From positions 1-64,000 of the forward strand of contig NZ_JMPI01000023.1 in assembly GCF_000735355.1 (NCBI RefSeq): a DNA stretch of 64,000 nucleotides, in the 5' to 3' direction. Positions within the stretch are counted from its first letter, which is position 1; every line of letters starts with the position of its first letter. The notes under the pieces are model-generated. The model was not told the DNA's origin. It made no database searches and saw nothing but the letters and a program-made list of their open reading frames with translations. A program made the position numbers and the translations under genes. This DNA comes from Buttiauxella agrestis ATCC 33320 (GTDB lineage Bacteria > Pseudomonadota > Gammaproteobacteria > Enterobacterales > Enterobacteriaceae). Positions 1-9,222 of this stretch are shown in pieces.

Positions 1-795
1 AGTGTGATTGCTCAGTATCTTCCGGCGGCTCAGGCCGCCGGTTGCTTTTCTGCACTCGAAGGATTGAGTGGTGGCAGCGTGCATTTCAACGCGGGAGGGC
101 GCGAGTACGTTGCTCGTCACCAGCTTGCGTCTCCGCAGCCGGGCGTTTCGCTATCACGACACTTTCGCGCGCTGAACCGAATGCCTCAGCGCATCGCGCC
201 GCGGCCCGTTTGTCTGGCTGACGGTTGGTTAATCGTCGAATGGCAAACTGGCGAGGTAAAATCCCAACTTCCCTCACTGCAATCGCTCAGTGCCTTGCTG
301 TATGATTTACATCAACAAAACTGTTTTGGCTGGCGAATCAGTCTGTTGCCGTTGCTTGAACACTACTGGTTAATGGCTGCCCCTGAGCGCAAACGTGTGA
401 GCTGGTTGCGGTTGCTTAAAAAAATGAAGCGTCAAGGCGAACCTAAGCCGCTGCGCCTGGCACCACTGCATATGGATGTTCATGCCGGGAACCTTGTGCT
501 CCAACCGCAGGGGCTTAAACTCATTGACTGGGAATATGCGGGTGATGGCGATGTTGCGCTGGAACTTGCGGCAACAATGGCGGCCAATAATATCTGTGAT
601 GATTCACTGATACGCGCCTATGCACAATGGAGCCATATTCCGCTGGAAACATTAACCCGGCAGGCAGCGCGATGGCGGCCATGGGTAATGATGCTGATGG
701 CATCGTGGTACGAATGCCGCTGGCGGCAAACACAAGACAGAACATTTATAACTCTTGCAGATGAGGCCTGGAGCCAACTGCGGGAAAAGAACTAA
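1..795 (+). CDS. thiK: Thiamine kinase ThiK, 5'-truncated by the window
   Basis: Phosphorylates thiamine to thiamine monophosphate in the cytoplasm (salvage). It belongs to the aminoglycoside phosphotransferase/choline kinase fold. The catalytic-loop motif HMDVHAGNL lies around residue 157 and the metal-binding segment IDWEYAGDGD about 20 residues later. The reading frame is open to the first base. Compared with the usual length of about 274 residues, roughly ten N-terminal residues lie outside the window, so the GTG at position 4 is probably internal. It is followed 15 bases later by nagZ and then ycfP on the same strand, as in E. coli, which supports an operon. Family assignment is firm; substrate comes from orthology and context. 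Confidence 0.93.
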   Translation, partial: SVIAQYLPAAQAAGCFSALEGLSGGSVHFNAGGREYVARHQLASPQPGVSLSRHFRALNRMPQRIAPRPVCLADGWLIVEWQTGEVKSQLPSLQSLSALLYDLHQQNCFGWRISLLPLLEHYWLMAAPERKRVSWLRLLKKMKRQGEPKPLRLAPLHMDVHAGNLVLQPQGLKLIDWEYAGDGDVALELAATMAANNICDDSLIRAYAQWSHIPLETLTRQAARWRPWVMMLMASWYECRWRQTQDRTFITLADEAWSQLREKN

Positions 796-810
796 TTAAG
801 AGAGGTAGAT

Positions 811-1836
811 GTGGGTCCGGTAATGTTAGATGTGGCAGGCTTTGAGCTGGATGCCGAAGAGCGCGAAATTCTGAAACACCCGCTGGTCGGTGGGTTGATT
901 CTGTTTACCCGCAACTATCACGATCCCGAGCAATTGCGTGAACTGGTGCGCCAAATCCGCGAAGCCTCGCGCAATCGTCTGGTGGTGGCCGTTGACCAGG
1001 AAGGCGGGCGCGTTCAGCGTTTCCGCGAAGGCTTTACGCTTCTTCCTGCCGCGCAATCTTTTGCTGCCATAAACGGTCTGGAGAACGGCGGTAAACTGGC
1101 TGAGGAAGCAGGTTGGTTGATGGCGAGTGAAATGATTGCCATGGATATCGACATCAGTTTCGCACCCGTTTTGGACATTGGCCATATTAGCGCTGCCATT
1201 GGCGAGCGTTCGTACCATGAAGATCCGCGAAAAGCGTTGGCGATGGCAACCCGTTTTATCGACGGTATGCATGCGGCTGGCATGAAAACGACCGGTAAGC
1301 ATTTCCCCGGTCACGGTGCAGTCACCGCCGATTCGCACAAAGAAACCCCTCGCGACCCGCGTGATGAAGCGTTGATTCGTGAACACGATATGCAGATTTT
1401 CCGTACACTGATTACCGATAACAAACTCGATGCCATCATGCCTGCGCATGTTATCTACACCGATGTTGACCCGCGTCCGGCCAGCGGTTCCCCGCACTGG
1501 CTGAAAACCGTGTTGCGTGGCGAACTTGGCTTTAATGGCGTTATCTTCTCTGACGATTTGTCGATGGAAGGTGCGGCGATTATGGGCAGTTACGCTGAAC
1601 GTGGGCAGGCGTCACTGGATGCAGGTTGCGATATGATCCTCGTCTGCAATAATCGTAATGGCGCGGTTAGCGTGTTAGATAACCTGTCGCCGGTCAAAGC
1701 AGAGCGTGTTACAGGTTTGTATCATAAAGGTTCATTTACCCGTCAGGAGCTGAGGTCATCAGCGCGCTGGAAGGAAGCAAACCAGCAACTTGAGGCGCTG
1801 CATGAGCAGTGGCAAGCCCACAAGGCGGGTCTTTAA
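811..1836 (+). CDS. nagZ: Beta-N-acetylglucosaminidase NagZ (GH3)
   Basis: Cytoplasmic glycoside hydrolase family 3 enzyme. It removes GlcNAc from anhydro-muropeptides during peptidoglycan recycling and so shapes AmpC-inducing signals. The 341-residue length equals E. coli NagZ. Visible motifs are [11 protein letters not shown] (about residues 60-70), the catalytic loop [15 protein letters not shown] (about 164-178, with the Asp-His pair) and the nucleophile segment [10 protein letters not shown] (about 246-255). It starts with GTG, preceded by AAGAGAGG at the right distance. It lies between thiK and ycfP in an apparent operon, and nagK, a partner in amino-sugar recycling, is at 21 kb. Confidence 0.97.
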   Translation: MGPVMLDVAGFELDAEEREILKHPLVGGLILFTRNYHDPEQLRELVRQIREASRNRLVVAVDQEGGRVQRFREGFTLLPAAQSFAAINGLENGGKLAEEAGWLMASEMIAMDIDISFAPVLDIGHISAAIGERSYHEDPRKALAMATRFIDGMHAAGMKTTGKHFPGHGAVTADSHKETPRDPRDEALIREHDMQIFRTLITDNKLDAIMPAHVIYTDVDPRPASGSPHWLKTVLRGELGFNGVIFSDDLSMEGAAIMGSYAERGQASLDAGCDMILVCNNRNGAVSVLDNLSPVKAERVTGLYHKGSFTRQELRSSARWKEANQQLEALHEQWQAHKAGL

Positions 1837-1877
1837 CTCTCGGGCCGAATGGCCTGAATTCGTGTGGTGAGGATGCA

Positions 1878-2420
1878 ATGATTATCTATTTACACGGTTT
1901 TGACTCCAACAGTCCCGGTAACCATGAAAAGGTGCTGCAACTCCAGTTTATCGACCCGGACGTGCGGCTTATCAGTTACAGCACGCGACATCCGAAACAC
2001 GACATGCAGCATCTGCTCAAAGAAGTCGACAAGATGCTGCAACTCAGTGCCGATGAGCGCCCGCTGATTTGCGGCGTTGGGCTGGGCGGTTTTTGGGCAG
2101 AACGTATCGGTTTCCTGTGTGATATTCGCCAGGTGATCTTCAACCCAAATTTGTTCCCGCAAGAGAACATGGAAGGGAAAATCGATCGTCCTGAGGAATA
2201 CACCGATATTTCGACCAAGTGTGTGCAAAATTTCCGTGAGAAAAACCGCGATCGTTGCCTGGCGATTTTGTCACGCAATGACGAGGCGCTGGATAATGCC
2301 CGTGCCGCAGAATTGCTGCATCATTACTATGAAATTGTATGGGATCAGGAACAGACCCATAAATTCAAAAATATCTCGCCACATTTGCAACGCATAAAAG
2401 CTTTCAAAACCCTCGGCTAG
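1878..2420 (+). CDS. ycfP: YcfP, alpha/beta-hydrolase-like UPF0227 protein
   Basis: Small cytoplasmic protein of the UPF0227 family with an alpha/beta-hydrolase-like fold; its substrate is not established. The ATG at 1878 follows GTGAGGA and gives 180 residues, the family length; the longer frame opening at 1809 would overlap nagZ and is not needed. The N-terminal strand [10 protein letters not shown] resembles the oxyanion region, and GVGLGG near residue 65 occupies the position of a nucleophile elbow but lacks the usual serine. The late HKF motif may supply the histidine. Last gene of the thiK-nagZ-ycfP set, followed by a strong terminator. Confidence 0.93.
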   Translation: MIIYLHGFDSNSPGNHEKVLQLQFIDPDVRLISYSTRHPKHDMQHLLKEVDKMLQLSADERPLICGVGLGGFWAERIGFLCDIRQVIFNPNLFPQENMEGKIDRPEEYTDISTKCVQNFREKNRDRCLAILSRNDEALDNARAAELLHHYYEIVWDQEQTHKFKNISPHLQRIKAFKTLG

Positions 2421-2445
2421 TCGGGGCTTAAAGGCGTAAAAGTGA

Positions 2446-2477
2446 AAGGGTCAGCCATGTGCTGGCCCTTTTTGTTT
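2446..2477 (+). terminator. Rho-independent terminator after ycfP
   Basis: A 9-bp stem (AGGGTCAGC pairing with GCTGGCCCT, one G-T pair) with a 5-base loop is followed by TTTTTGTTT. Confidence 0.85.
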
Positions 2478-2496
2478 ATCTTTTCGGCATAAAAAT

Positions 2497-2510
2497 TTGA
2501 TGCATATCAA
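2497..2510 (+). promoter_or_regulatory. FNR box upstream of ndh
   Basis: TTGATGCATATCAA is a perfect match to the FNR consensus TTGAT-N4-ATCAA. It lies about 135 bases before the ndh start. In E. coli ndh is repressed anaerobically by FNR bound upstream of its promoter, so the same control is inferred here. Confidence 0.8.
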
Positions 2511-2645
2511 TTTTGGTATGACCAATACACCATCCATGTTATTCTTTGGTCACATTAGTGAGTTTGTTTAGGTAACTTGTTGTTAATTAAATGCTATTTA
2601 CATAACCTTTAATTAACAATTGGTTAATATTTTAAGGGGGTCACT

Positions 2646-3950
2646 TTGACTACGCCATTAAGAAAGATTGTCATTGTCGGTGGTGGTGCTGGCGGACTTG
2701 AACTGGCCACTCAGTTAGGTAAAAAACTGGGTCGTGGTAAGAAAGCGAAGATTACGCTTATCGACCGTAACCACAGCCATTTATGGAAACCACTGCTGCA
2801 CGAAGTGGCTACCGGTTCACTGGATGAAGGTGTGGATGCTCTGAGCTACCTGGCTCATGCGCGTAATCATCACTTCCAGTTCCAGCTTGGCTCAGTGGTT
2901 GATATTAACCGCGAAAGCAAAACGCTGACGTTGTCAGAACTGCGTGACGACAAAGGCGAGCTGTTGGTTCCCGAGCGTAAGATCCCTTACGACACCCTGG
3001 TGATGGCGCTGGGTAGTACTTCCAACGACTTCAACACGCCGGGCGTGAAAGATAATTGCATCTTCCTCGATAACCCGCATCAGGCGCGTCGTTTCCACTC
3101 TGAGATGCTGAATCTGTTCCTCAAGTATTCCGCGAACCTGGGCGCCAGCGGCAAAGTGAATATTGCTATCGTGGGTGGCGGGGCGACAGGTGTTGAGTTG
3201 TCCGCTGAACTGCATAACGCAGTCAAACAGCTGCACAGCTACGGTTATAAAGGGCTGACTAACGAAGCGCTGAACGTGACGCTGGTTGAAGCGGGCGAGC
3301 GTATTCTGCCTGCATTGCCTCCGCGTATTTCAGCGGCAGCGCACAGCGAGCTGACCAAACTGGGCGTGCGTGTTCTGACGCAAACTATGGTGACTTCTGC
3401 TGATGCGGGCGGCCTGAATACTAAAGACGGCGAATATATCGCAGCGGATCTGATGGTTTGGGCGGCAGGTATCAAAGCGCCAGACTTTATGAAAGATATC
3501 GGTGGCCTCGAAACTAACCGTATTAACCAGTTAGTGACCGAGCCTACGCTGCAAACCACGCGTGACCCTGATATTTATGCCATTGGTGACTGTGCTTCTT
3601 GCGCACGTCCTGAAGGCGGCTTTGTGCCACCTCGTGCACAGGCTGCACACCAGATGGCTTCTTTGGTGCTGACCAATATTCTTGCGCAAATGAAAGATAA
3701 ACCGCTGAAATCTTATGTTTACAAAGATCACGGTTCTCTGGTTTCGCTGTCTAAGTTCTCTACCGTCGGTAGCCTGATGGGCAACCTGATGCGCGGTTCG
3801 ATGATGGTAGAAGGGCGTATGGCGCGTTTCGTTTATATCTCCCTGTACCGTATGCACCAGGTCGCGCTTCACGGTTATTTCAAAACCGGCCTGATGATGC
3901 TGGTAGGCAGTATCAACCGCGTGATTCGTCCGCGTTTAAAACTGCACTAA
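2646..3950 (+). CDS. ndh: NADH dehydrogenase type 2 (NDH-2)
   Basis: Single-subunit, non-proton-pumping NADH:quinone oxidoreductase on the inner face of the membrane. The 434-residue length equals the E. coli enzyme. The FAD-binding Rossmann motif [13 protein letters not shown] is at residues 9-21, the NAD-binding motif [14 protein letters not shown] is near 173-186, and the FAD-contact segment IYAIGDCA is near 310. The C-terminal amphipathic region anchors the protein to the membrane. The start is TTG, as in E. coli, preceded by AAGGGGG. It is monocistronic with its own terminator, and a perfect FNR box lies upstream. Confidence 0.97.
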   Translation: MTTPLRKIVIVGGGAGGLELATQLGKKLGRGKKAKITLIDRNHSHLWKPLLHEVATGSLDEGVDALSYLAHARNHHFQFQLGSVVDINRESKTLTLSELRDDKGELLVPERKIPYDTLVMALGSTSNDFNTPGVKDNCIFLDNPHQARRFHSEMLNLFLKYSANLGASGKVNIAIVGGGATGVELSAELHNAVKQLHSYGYKGLTNEALNVTLVEAGERILPALPPRISAAAHSELTKLGVRVLTQTMVTSADAGGLNTKDGEYIAADLMVWAAGIKAPDFMKDIGGLETNRINQLVTEPTLQTTRDPDIYAIGDCASCARPEGGFVPPRAQAAHQMASLVLTNILAQMKDKPLKSYVYKDHGSLVSLSKFSTVGSLMGNLMRGSMMVEGRMARFVYISLYRMHQVALHGYFKTGLMMLVGSINRVIRPRLKLH

Positions 3951-3972
3951 TCTCAGTTCAGCATTGACTCTC

Positions 3973-4001
3973 AAACCCGGCCAGCGTGCCGGGTTTTTTA
4001 T
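3973..4001 (+). terminator. Terminator after ndh
   Basis: AAACCCGGC pairs with GCCGGGTTT around a 6-base loop, followed by a T tract. Confidence 0.9.
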
Positions 4002-4168
4002 TTGACGTTTCAGCATAAAAATCCATAAATGAACATTTCATGCTTAGGATTTCTCTCAAACACATAGTTTCAGCCTATGAATCAGCACTTTTCATCCGTT
4101 GTCTGATTTGTCTTATACGCCCTCTGGTTGCAAAATTGTAAGCAATTGCACAGTCAGGAGGATGTCCT

Positions 4169-4705
4169 GTGAATAAATCAATGTTAGCGGGTATAGGTAT
4201 CGGTGTGGCCGCAGCACTGGGTGTGGCGGCGGTTGCCAGCATGAATGTTTTTGACCGTGGCCCTCAGTACGCACAGGTGGTGTCAGCGACACCTATCAAG
4301 GAAACGGTAAAAACACCACGTCAGGAATGCCGTAATGTCGCGGTGACTCATCGTCGTCCGGTTCAGGATGAAAACCGTATTCTCGGTTCAGCGTTAGGTG
4401 CCGTTGCAGGTGGCGTGATTGGCCATCAGTTTGGTGGCGGGCGTGGTAAAGATGTGGCGACGGTAGCCGGTGCTCTGGGCGGGGGTTATGCGGGTAATCA
4501 GGTTCAAGGTGCGATGCAAGATCGCGACACCTACACCACCACGCAGCAGAAATGTAAAACCGTTTACGACAAGTCAGAAAAAATGCTGGGCTACGACGTG
4601 ACGTACCGCATTGGCGACCAGCAGGGCAAAATCCGTATGGATAAAGACCCTGGCACGCAGATCCCACTGGATAATAATGGCCAGCTAGTTTTGAATAAAA
4701 TCTAA
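4169..4705 (+). CDS. ycfJ: YcfJ, glycine-zipper 2TM membrane protein
   Basis: Envelope protein of 178 residues with an N-terminal hydrophobic segment (about residues 5-25, MLAGIGIGVAAALGVAA) and a central glycine-zipper region (about 72-110) containing repeated GxxxG spacing such as GAVAGGVIGHQFGGG. E. coli YcfJ has the same length and architecture; its molecular function is unknown, and it is associated with biofilm and outer-membrane phenotypes. The GTG start at 4169 follows CAGGAGG. Monocistronic between the ndh terminator and its own terminator. Confidence 0.93.
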   Translation: MNKSMLAGIGIGVAAALGVAAVASMNVFDRGPQYAQVVSATPIKETVKTPRQECRNVAVTHRRPVQDENRILGSALGAVAGGVIGHQFGGGRGKDVATVAGALGGGYAGNQVQGAMQDRDTYTTTQQKCKTVYDKSEKMLGYDVTYRIGDQQGKIRMDKDPGTQIPLDNNGQLVLNKI

Positions 4706-4718
4706 TGGTTATAAATCA

Positions 4719-4745
4719 AGGCCCATCTTGTGAGATGGGCTTTTG
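4719..4745 (+). terminator. Terminator after ycfJ
   Basis: GCCCATCT pairs with AGATGGGC around TGTG, followed by TTTT. It sits between the convergent ycfJ and the oxidoreductase gene and may serve both. Confidence 0.8.
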
Positions 4746-4746
4746 C

Positions 4747-5775
4747 TTAATGACTACCGCGTAACTGCTGTTGCAATTCCAGCAGCGCAGTAACTTCTGC
4801 TATGCGGCGCTGAGTGTAGGCGGGTATTTCGTCAGGCGTGCGCAAAAACAGCCTTTGTTCGCCAAAAACCACATCATGTAAACAACGATCGTAAAGCGGC
4901 CCGGCGAGGGTACTGCGTTCGCTGCCCTGTTCAGAGATCCGCTCCACTACCTCATTCACTCCCTCACGATCGATATTGATCATTTGCCCGTCATGAAGAT
5001 GAATCCGCATCCCTTTTTGCCCGCCAGCAGGCCCGGCATATTTGTTGAGATGGAGCGTATAAGGAATACCACTGAGAGTCCCGGTTAACAGCGCTTCACC
5101 TTCAGCTGTAGTGAAATCACCCGCTGCAATCGCGTTCCCGAGGCGATCGCGTGCGTAAATGAGTTCAACGGTGAGCTGGTCATTGCCACCTAACTGATGA
5201 ACAGTTTCACGCATCATGGCAAGAGTATGAGTGCCGATATCAACAATTACGCCGTCAGGGTGACGCAACTGGCGAGTGTCTGCTTCACCCGTGGCAAAGT
5301 TGAGGGCAGCAGGCTCACCCGCGGCGTTAAAACCACTTGGCTCCAGTAAAAAACCTTCGATGCACTTTATTTCATTGATGTTGTGAATGTGATTGCAGGC
5401 TTGAGTACGAACCATCCAGTGATCCAAAGCCAGAACACGGGCGGCATTTTGCGGCTTCGCGAGCAGAGTTTTAAGTGTCTCAAGTTGCGCAAGCGTGGCT
5501 GCGACGGGTTTTTCTACCACAATAGCAGGCACGTCACTTTGCAAGACGCGCTCCAGAACAGGAAGATGATGCAGAGAAGAAGTCGTGATTAGCACCACAT
5601 CAAGCGGCATTGCTAGCAGTTCATCCAGAGAATCACAACGGTTAATCCCGTCAATCTGACGCGCGGGGTTAGCGTCAAAACCGTAACATTCGAGCAAGGG
5701 AAGAGAGAGACGGCGTAGTGCAGGGAGATATGCTGTTTCGATGACTGAACCTAAACCGATTAAACCTGCCAACAT
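4747..5775 (-). CDS. Gfo/Idh/MocA-family oxidoreductase of unknown substrate
   Basis: Predicted cytoplasmic NAD(P)-dependent oxidoreductase of 342 residues. The N-terminal Rossmann segment AGLIGLGSVIETAYLPAL (residues 3-20) is followed by the family hallmark VVEKPVA near residue 86-92, where the Lys of EKP is the usual catalytic/cofactor residue. The C-terminal half has the alpha/beta dimer domain with a GVIVDIGTHTLAMM segment. The gene lies 140 bases downstream of the iutA-like receptor on the same strand, but a terminator separates them. It has no counterpart between ycfJ and comR in E. coli. The neighbourhood suggests an iron or siderophore-related role; this is only inference, and sugar or inositol substrates are also possible. 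Confidence 0.8.
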   Translation of the reverse strand: MLAGLIGLGSVIETAYLPALRRLSLPLLECYGFDANPARQIDGINRCDSLDELLAMPLDVVLITTSSLHHLPVLERVLQSDVPAIVVEKPVAATLAQLETLKTLLAKPQNAARVLALDHWMVRTQACNHIHNINEIKCIEGFLLEPSGFNAAGEPAALNFATGEADTRQLRHPDGVIVDIGTHTLAMMRETVHQLGGNDQLTVELIYARDRLGNAIAAGDFTTAEGEALLTGTLSGIPYTLHLNKYAGPAGGQKGMRIHLHDGQMINIDREGVNEVVERISEQGSERSTLAGPLYDRCLHDVVFGEQRLFLRTPDEIPAYTQRRIAEVTALLELQQQLRGSH

Positions 5776-5874
5776 AAGCTAATCCTACCAAATATAAGCC
5801 GTACCTATCATTAGAGTCCCTATGTTTTAAATGACTACTGGATTTTGGTCGAGAGGGATTTTGTGTATGAGAGT

Positions 5875-5905
5875 AAAAAGCAGGCTGGTTTTTCGCCAGC
5901 CTGCT
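5875..5905 (-). terminator. Terminator after the iutA-like gene
   Basis: Read on the minus strand, AGCAGGCTGG and CCAGCCTGCT form a perfect 10-bp stem with a 7-base loop, followed by TTTT. It begins inside the end of the receptor gene. Confidence 0.85.
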
Positions 5906-5915
5906 GTGAGGAACT

Positions 5916-8114
5916 TTAGAATTGCAGGTAGTAATTCACGCCGTAAGTGCGCCCACGACCTTTGTATTCGTACAGCGATGGGCTGCCATAAGTTGGGCTG
6001 TAGAGTAGAGGCGCGCGCTGACCCCACACGGTGGTGTAGTCTTTATCCAGCAAGTTTTCGATGCTGAAGCTCAGCTTACCTAGTGGCAGAGCGTAACTAC
6101 CGATAAAGTCGATGGTGTTGTAACCATTGATTTTATTGTCGCTGGCATCGGTTAAATCAAAGGTCTGCTGGCTCTGGACACGCAGGCTCCATGGTTCTGG
6201 CGCCCAGCCCACATATGCCGTGGCTTTCGACGGGCTGGCATAAATCACGTCCCATTTCTGCCATTTTCCATCCACTTTGGTTTCGGATTTCAGCACGTTG
6301 AAGTTAACACCGGTGCTCCAGTCTGAGTCTGGAATAAAGTAATCCACGGCACCTTCAACGCCGTAAATACGGCGTTTGTCATCTTCAACATTGATGGTCA
6401 TATCTGCACGGTTGATGGAGATAGACTTGTCAGAGAGTGAGTAGTAAGCCGCAACCTGCGTGCGCAGGCTATCGCCCGAGTAGCGCCAGCCTAACTCATA
6501 CGAATCGACCTTGATCCCCTGAAGTTTTGACTGTGCAACGTTCACACTGTTCACCAGTTGATAATGGCCATTGACCAGGCGGTAAGTCCCGTTACCGTAA
6601 TATTTGCCTGGATCAGGTAATTCAACGCCTTGCGAGAAGTTAAACCACGCTTGCTGGCGCTCGGTGATGTGCATTAACACGCCAGCATTGAACAAAGCAT
6701 TGTCGTAATCAGTGGTGCCACCAGGGATAGAATCCGCTGATTGAGCGATACCATTTGCAATGCCTTGTTGCTGAGTAAAGCCAACAAAATCATCAACTTT
6801 GTTTTCAGTCCACTGGTAACGGACGCCGCCGCTTAGCGTAAACATGTCGGTGATGTCATAGCTGGTTTGCATGAATGGCGCGAAGTTGGTAATGCTGTAG
6901 CCAGGGTAGCGCCCGGTGGTGTAAATGCTTTGGTTATTCAACCCACCTGAGGCATTCGCTTTCGCTAAATCAAAGAATTTTTGGTTTGAGGTAAAGCTTT
7001 CGTGGTCGGCATCCACACCGTAGGTAATTTGCCAGCCATCAACGGGCTGGCTGGTCAGTGCGAGTTTTGCACCGTACTGATCGGTATCTTGCTGCGAGGC
7101 CGAGAAACTGGTGACTGCGCCACGCGTCAGGGTCGGGAACGGATAGAACGTCAGGGATTCATCGCGATAATAAACCTGCCCAACCAGCTCCTGGCCGAGG
7201 AAATCGCTGTTGGAATATTGCAGGCTAATCAGATGACGCTCGGTGCCAGGAATACGGTCTGAATTGAGTTGGTCGCTGACGTAAGCATTACCATTTCCGG
7301 TAACAGCCGAGAAATTCTCGCCCAGATTTAGCCCGTAATCGTCATCGCCCTGGCTCTTGTAATATTGCGTTACTAACTGTAATTGCTGAGTTTCATCAAT
7401 ATTGAGCGTGCCGGTTCCCATCACATCCAGACGGTCAGAATACTGCAAGCCGGTTTGCGTGTTATCAAGCAGAGTCTGGTCGCCATTGCCATCGAACCAG
7501 CCACCGAACTTCTGATAGGCCACCGACATTCGTCCGGACGCATGGTCGTTGCCGCCAGAAATAGCCCCTGCGATACGCTCATCGTGATCTTTGCTGCTGT
7601 TAAAGCCTGATTTAATGCCCGATTCGAATTCCATCTGGGTTTCAGGCTGGCCTTTTTTGGTGACAATGTTAATCAAACCGCCGGTACTACCGCCGCCGTA
7701 CAAAGAGGTCGAGCCGGAAATGACTTCAATATGCTCGATGTTGAACGGATCAATGGAATCAAGCTGGCGGCTATCGGTACGGGAAGAATTCAGACGAACA
7801 CCATCTACCAACACCACGATAGAGCGGCCGCGCATGTTCATGCCGTAGTTGGTGCGGCTTTGACTGCTGACATCAAGCCCTGGAATTAACTGTGCAAGTG
7901 CATCTTTCAGCTCCTTGCCACCCTGGATTTGTTGTTCGAGTTCAGTGCCTTCGATAACCCAGGTCGTCTGCGCCATTTCTGCCACGGTACGGTGCATACG
8001 GTTCGCAGAAACCAGAATATCTTCTTCTGAAGTTTGCTGCGCAAAAGCTGGAGCCATCATCGCCAGAAGCAGCGGATTAAGCACCCAGCGTGCATTTTTA
8101 TGCATCATCATCAT
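5916..8114 (-). CDS. iutA: TonB-dependent ferric-aerobactin-type receptor, IutA-like
   Basis: Outer-membrane ferric-siderophore receptor of 732 residues with a signal peptide ending near APAFAQ. A TonB-box-like stretch (EDILVSANR) follows, then the plug domain (VAEMAQTTWVIEG, QGGKELKDALAQLIPGLD, YGMNMRGRSIVVLVDGVRL) and a beta-barrel ending in aromatic YYLQF. The sequence matches what I know of plasmid/island IutA over long stretches, including GGSTGGLINIVTKKGQPET and QGVELPDPGKYYG. Four ATG codons open the frame; AAGGA spacing favours the third or fourth. No iucABCD genes lie nearby, so it appears to take up siderophores made by others or encoded elsewhere. It is divergent from a siderophore-interacting protein gene across a Fur-like box. 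Whether the ligand is aerobactin or a related hydroxamate is inferred. Confidence 0.9.
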   Translation of the reverse strand: MMMMHKNARWVLNPLLLAMMAPAFAQQTSEEDILVSANRMHRTVAEMAQTTWVIEGTELEQQIQGGKELKDALAQLIPGLDVSSQSRTNYGMNMRGRSIVVLVDGVRLNSSRTDSRQLDSIDPFNIEHIEVISGSTSLYGGGSTGGLINIVTKKGQPETQMEFESGIKSGFNSSKDHDERIAGAISGGNDHASGRMSVAYQKFGGWFDGNGDQTLLDNTQTGLQYSDRLDVMGTGTLNIDETQQLQLVTQYYKSQGDDDYGLNLGENFSAVTGNGNAYVSDQLNSDRIPGTERHLISLQYSNSDFLGQELVGQVYYRDESLTFYPFPTLTRGAVTSFSASQQDTDQYGAKLALTSQPVDGWQITYGVDADHESFTSNQKFFDLAKANASGGLNNQSIYTTGRYPGYSITNFAPFMQTSYDITDMFTLSGGVRYQWTENKVDDFVGFTQQQGIANGIAQSADSIPGGTTDYDNALFNAGVLMHITERQQAWFNFSQGVELPDPGKYYGNGTYRLVNGHYQLVNSVNVAQSKLQGIKVDSYELGWRYSGDSLRTQVAAYYSLSDKSISINRADMTINVEDDKRRIYGVEGAVDYFIPDSDWSTGVNFNVLKSETKVDGKWQKWDVIYASPSKATAYVGWAPEPWSLRVQSQQTFDLTDASDNKINGYNTIDFIGSYALPLGKLSFSIENLLDKDYTTVWGQRAPLLYSPTYGSPSLYEYKGRGRTYGVNYYLQF

Positions 8115-8177
8115 TCCTTAGATGGAAAAGATTAACATTTGAAAATATTTTGAAATAAGACCGGACTGAATTTTGCC

Positions 8178-8196
8178 GATAACAGTTCTCATTATC
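8178..8196. promoter_or_regulatory. Fur box in the iutA/SIP divergent region
   Basis: GATAACAGTTCTCATTATC matches the 19-bp Fur consensus at 14 positions and lies between two divergent iron-uptake genes. More AT-rich dyad sequence (ATCAATCTCAATTGATA) overlaps its right edge, suggesting an extended site. Iron repression of both genes is inferred. Confidence 0.75.
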
Positions 8197-8299
8197 AATC
8201 TCAATTGATAGTATTTCTTAAATTAATCTTATGAATAATCACATGATTTATGTGGTTTACTTTTTCTGGATGTAGGCCTGATGCGGCAAAGGAGTCGAA

Positions 8300-9193
8300 A
8301 TGGCAGGAGTGCAGGGGTATCGCTTGTTTAATGTCCAGTTAGTGCATAAATCGCAAGTTTCACCTTCGCTAATGAGTCTGGTATTTGGCGGTCAGGATGT
8401 TGCACATATGAAATGTGACTCGCCCGATCAGCGAATCAAAATGTTATTTCCCTCTGAAGATGGCTCCATTCCGGCTCTGCCTAATCAAGGTGAGTGGTAT
8501 CAATTGCTGCAACAATTGCCCAGAGAAAAGCGACCCGTGGTGCGCACTTATACCTTGCGCAAGGTTGATCGCGAGCGCCAGGAAGTCACCGTTGAATTTG
8601 TCAGCCACGGTACGGAAGGGCCGGCCTCAGCATGGGCAATTAACTCGCGACCTGGCGACCAAATTCAAATCGTTGCGCCTAATGCCGAATATACTCAAGA
8701 CAGCGGTGGATACGAATGGACTCCGCCGAGCGGTTTACGCCATGGGCTAATCATTGCCGACGAAACGGCATTGCCCGCGGCGCGAGGTATTCTGGAACTG
8801 CTGGCGACTCAGGAAAAACCTCCACACATTCAGGCGTTTTTTGAAGTGCCGGAAGAAGGTGATTGTGTCGATTTGAGCGAGTTCAGCTTCGCGCAAATTC
8901 ACTGGTTAGCGCGCAAAACCGTTAATGCGACGCATGGCGAGTGCCTGCTCAAATCCGTCAGAGAAAATGCGCAAGTTCCTGCAACAGCAGGCGTGACGGA
9001 GGCACTTAATGAAGAAGCGGAAGGCGAACTGCTGTGGGATAAAGCGACCACGGTCAGCAATGATTTTTATGGCTGGGTCGCGGCAGAATCCACGGTGGTG
9101 AAACTCCTGCGCCGCCATTTGATTGGTGAATGTGGCGTGAACCATGATGCAATCAACTTTATGGCGTACTGGAGTAAAGGGCGAGTGCGTTAA
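8300..9193 (+). CDS. Siderophore-interacting protein (FAD-binding ferric reductase, ViuB/YqjH family)
   Basis: Predicted cytoplasmic flavoprotein that releases iron from imported ferric siderophores by reduction with NAD(P)H. The 297-residue protein shows the FAD-binding motif RTYTLRK (about residue 82-88) with the later HGTEGPASAWA segment, typical of the SIP/FAD-binding 9 domain, and ends with the family signature YWSKGR. An insert relative to YqjH (about 254 residues) lies in the C-terminal half, near TAGVTEALNEEAEG. The ATG at 8300 is preceded by AAAGGAG. Divergent from the iutA-like receptor with a shared Fur-like box, so receptor and reductase probably act in one uptake pathway. No matching inner-membrane ABC permease is in the window. 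Confidence 0.88.
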   Translation: MAGVQGYRLFNVQLVHKSQVSPSLMSLVFGGQDVAHMKCDSPDQRIKMLFPSEDGSIPALPNQGEWYQLLQQLPREKRPVVRTYTLRKVDRERQEVTVEFVSHGTEGPASAWAINSRPGDQIQIVAPNAEYTQDSGGYEWTPPSGLRHGLIIADETALPAARGILELLATQEKPPHIQAFFEVPEEGDCVDLSEFSFAQIHWLARKTVNATHGECLLKSVRENAQVPATAGVTEALNEEAEGELLWDKATTVSNDFYGWVAAESTVVKLLRRHLIGECGVNHDAINFMAYWSKGRVR

Positions 9194-9198
9194 AAGAG

Positions 9199-9220
9199 CA
9201 GGGCGGCAAACGCCGCCCTG
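9199..9220. terminator. Bidirectional terminator between SIP gene and comR copy 1
   Basis: CAGGGCGGC pairs with GCCGCCCTG around AAAC, between two convergent genes. A T-rich tract follows on the plus strand. Confidence 0.75.
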
Positions 9221-9222
9221 GA

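Noticed and set aside
826..1497. A 223-residue open frame antisense to nagZ
   Set aside because: nagZ is full length and unmistakable; this is a shadow frame.
5916..8114. Complete aerobactin synthesis locus
   Set aside because: No iucA-D-like proteins occur on either side; only the receptor is present.
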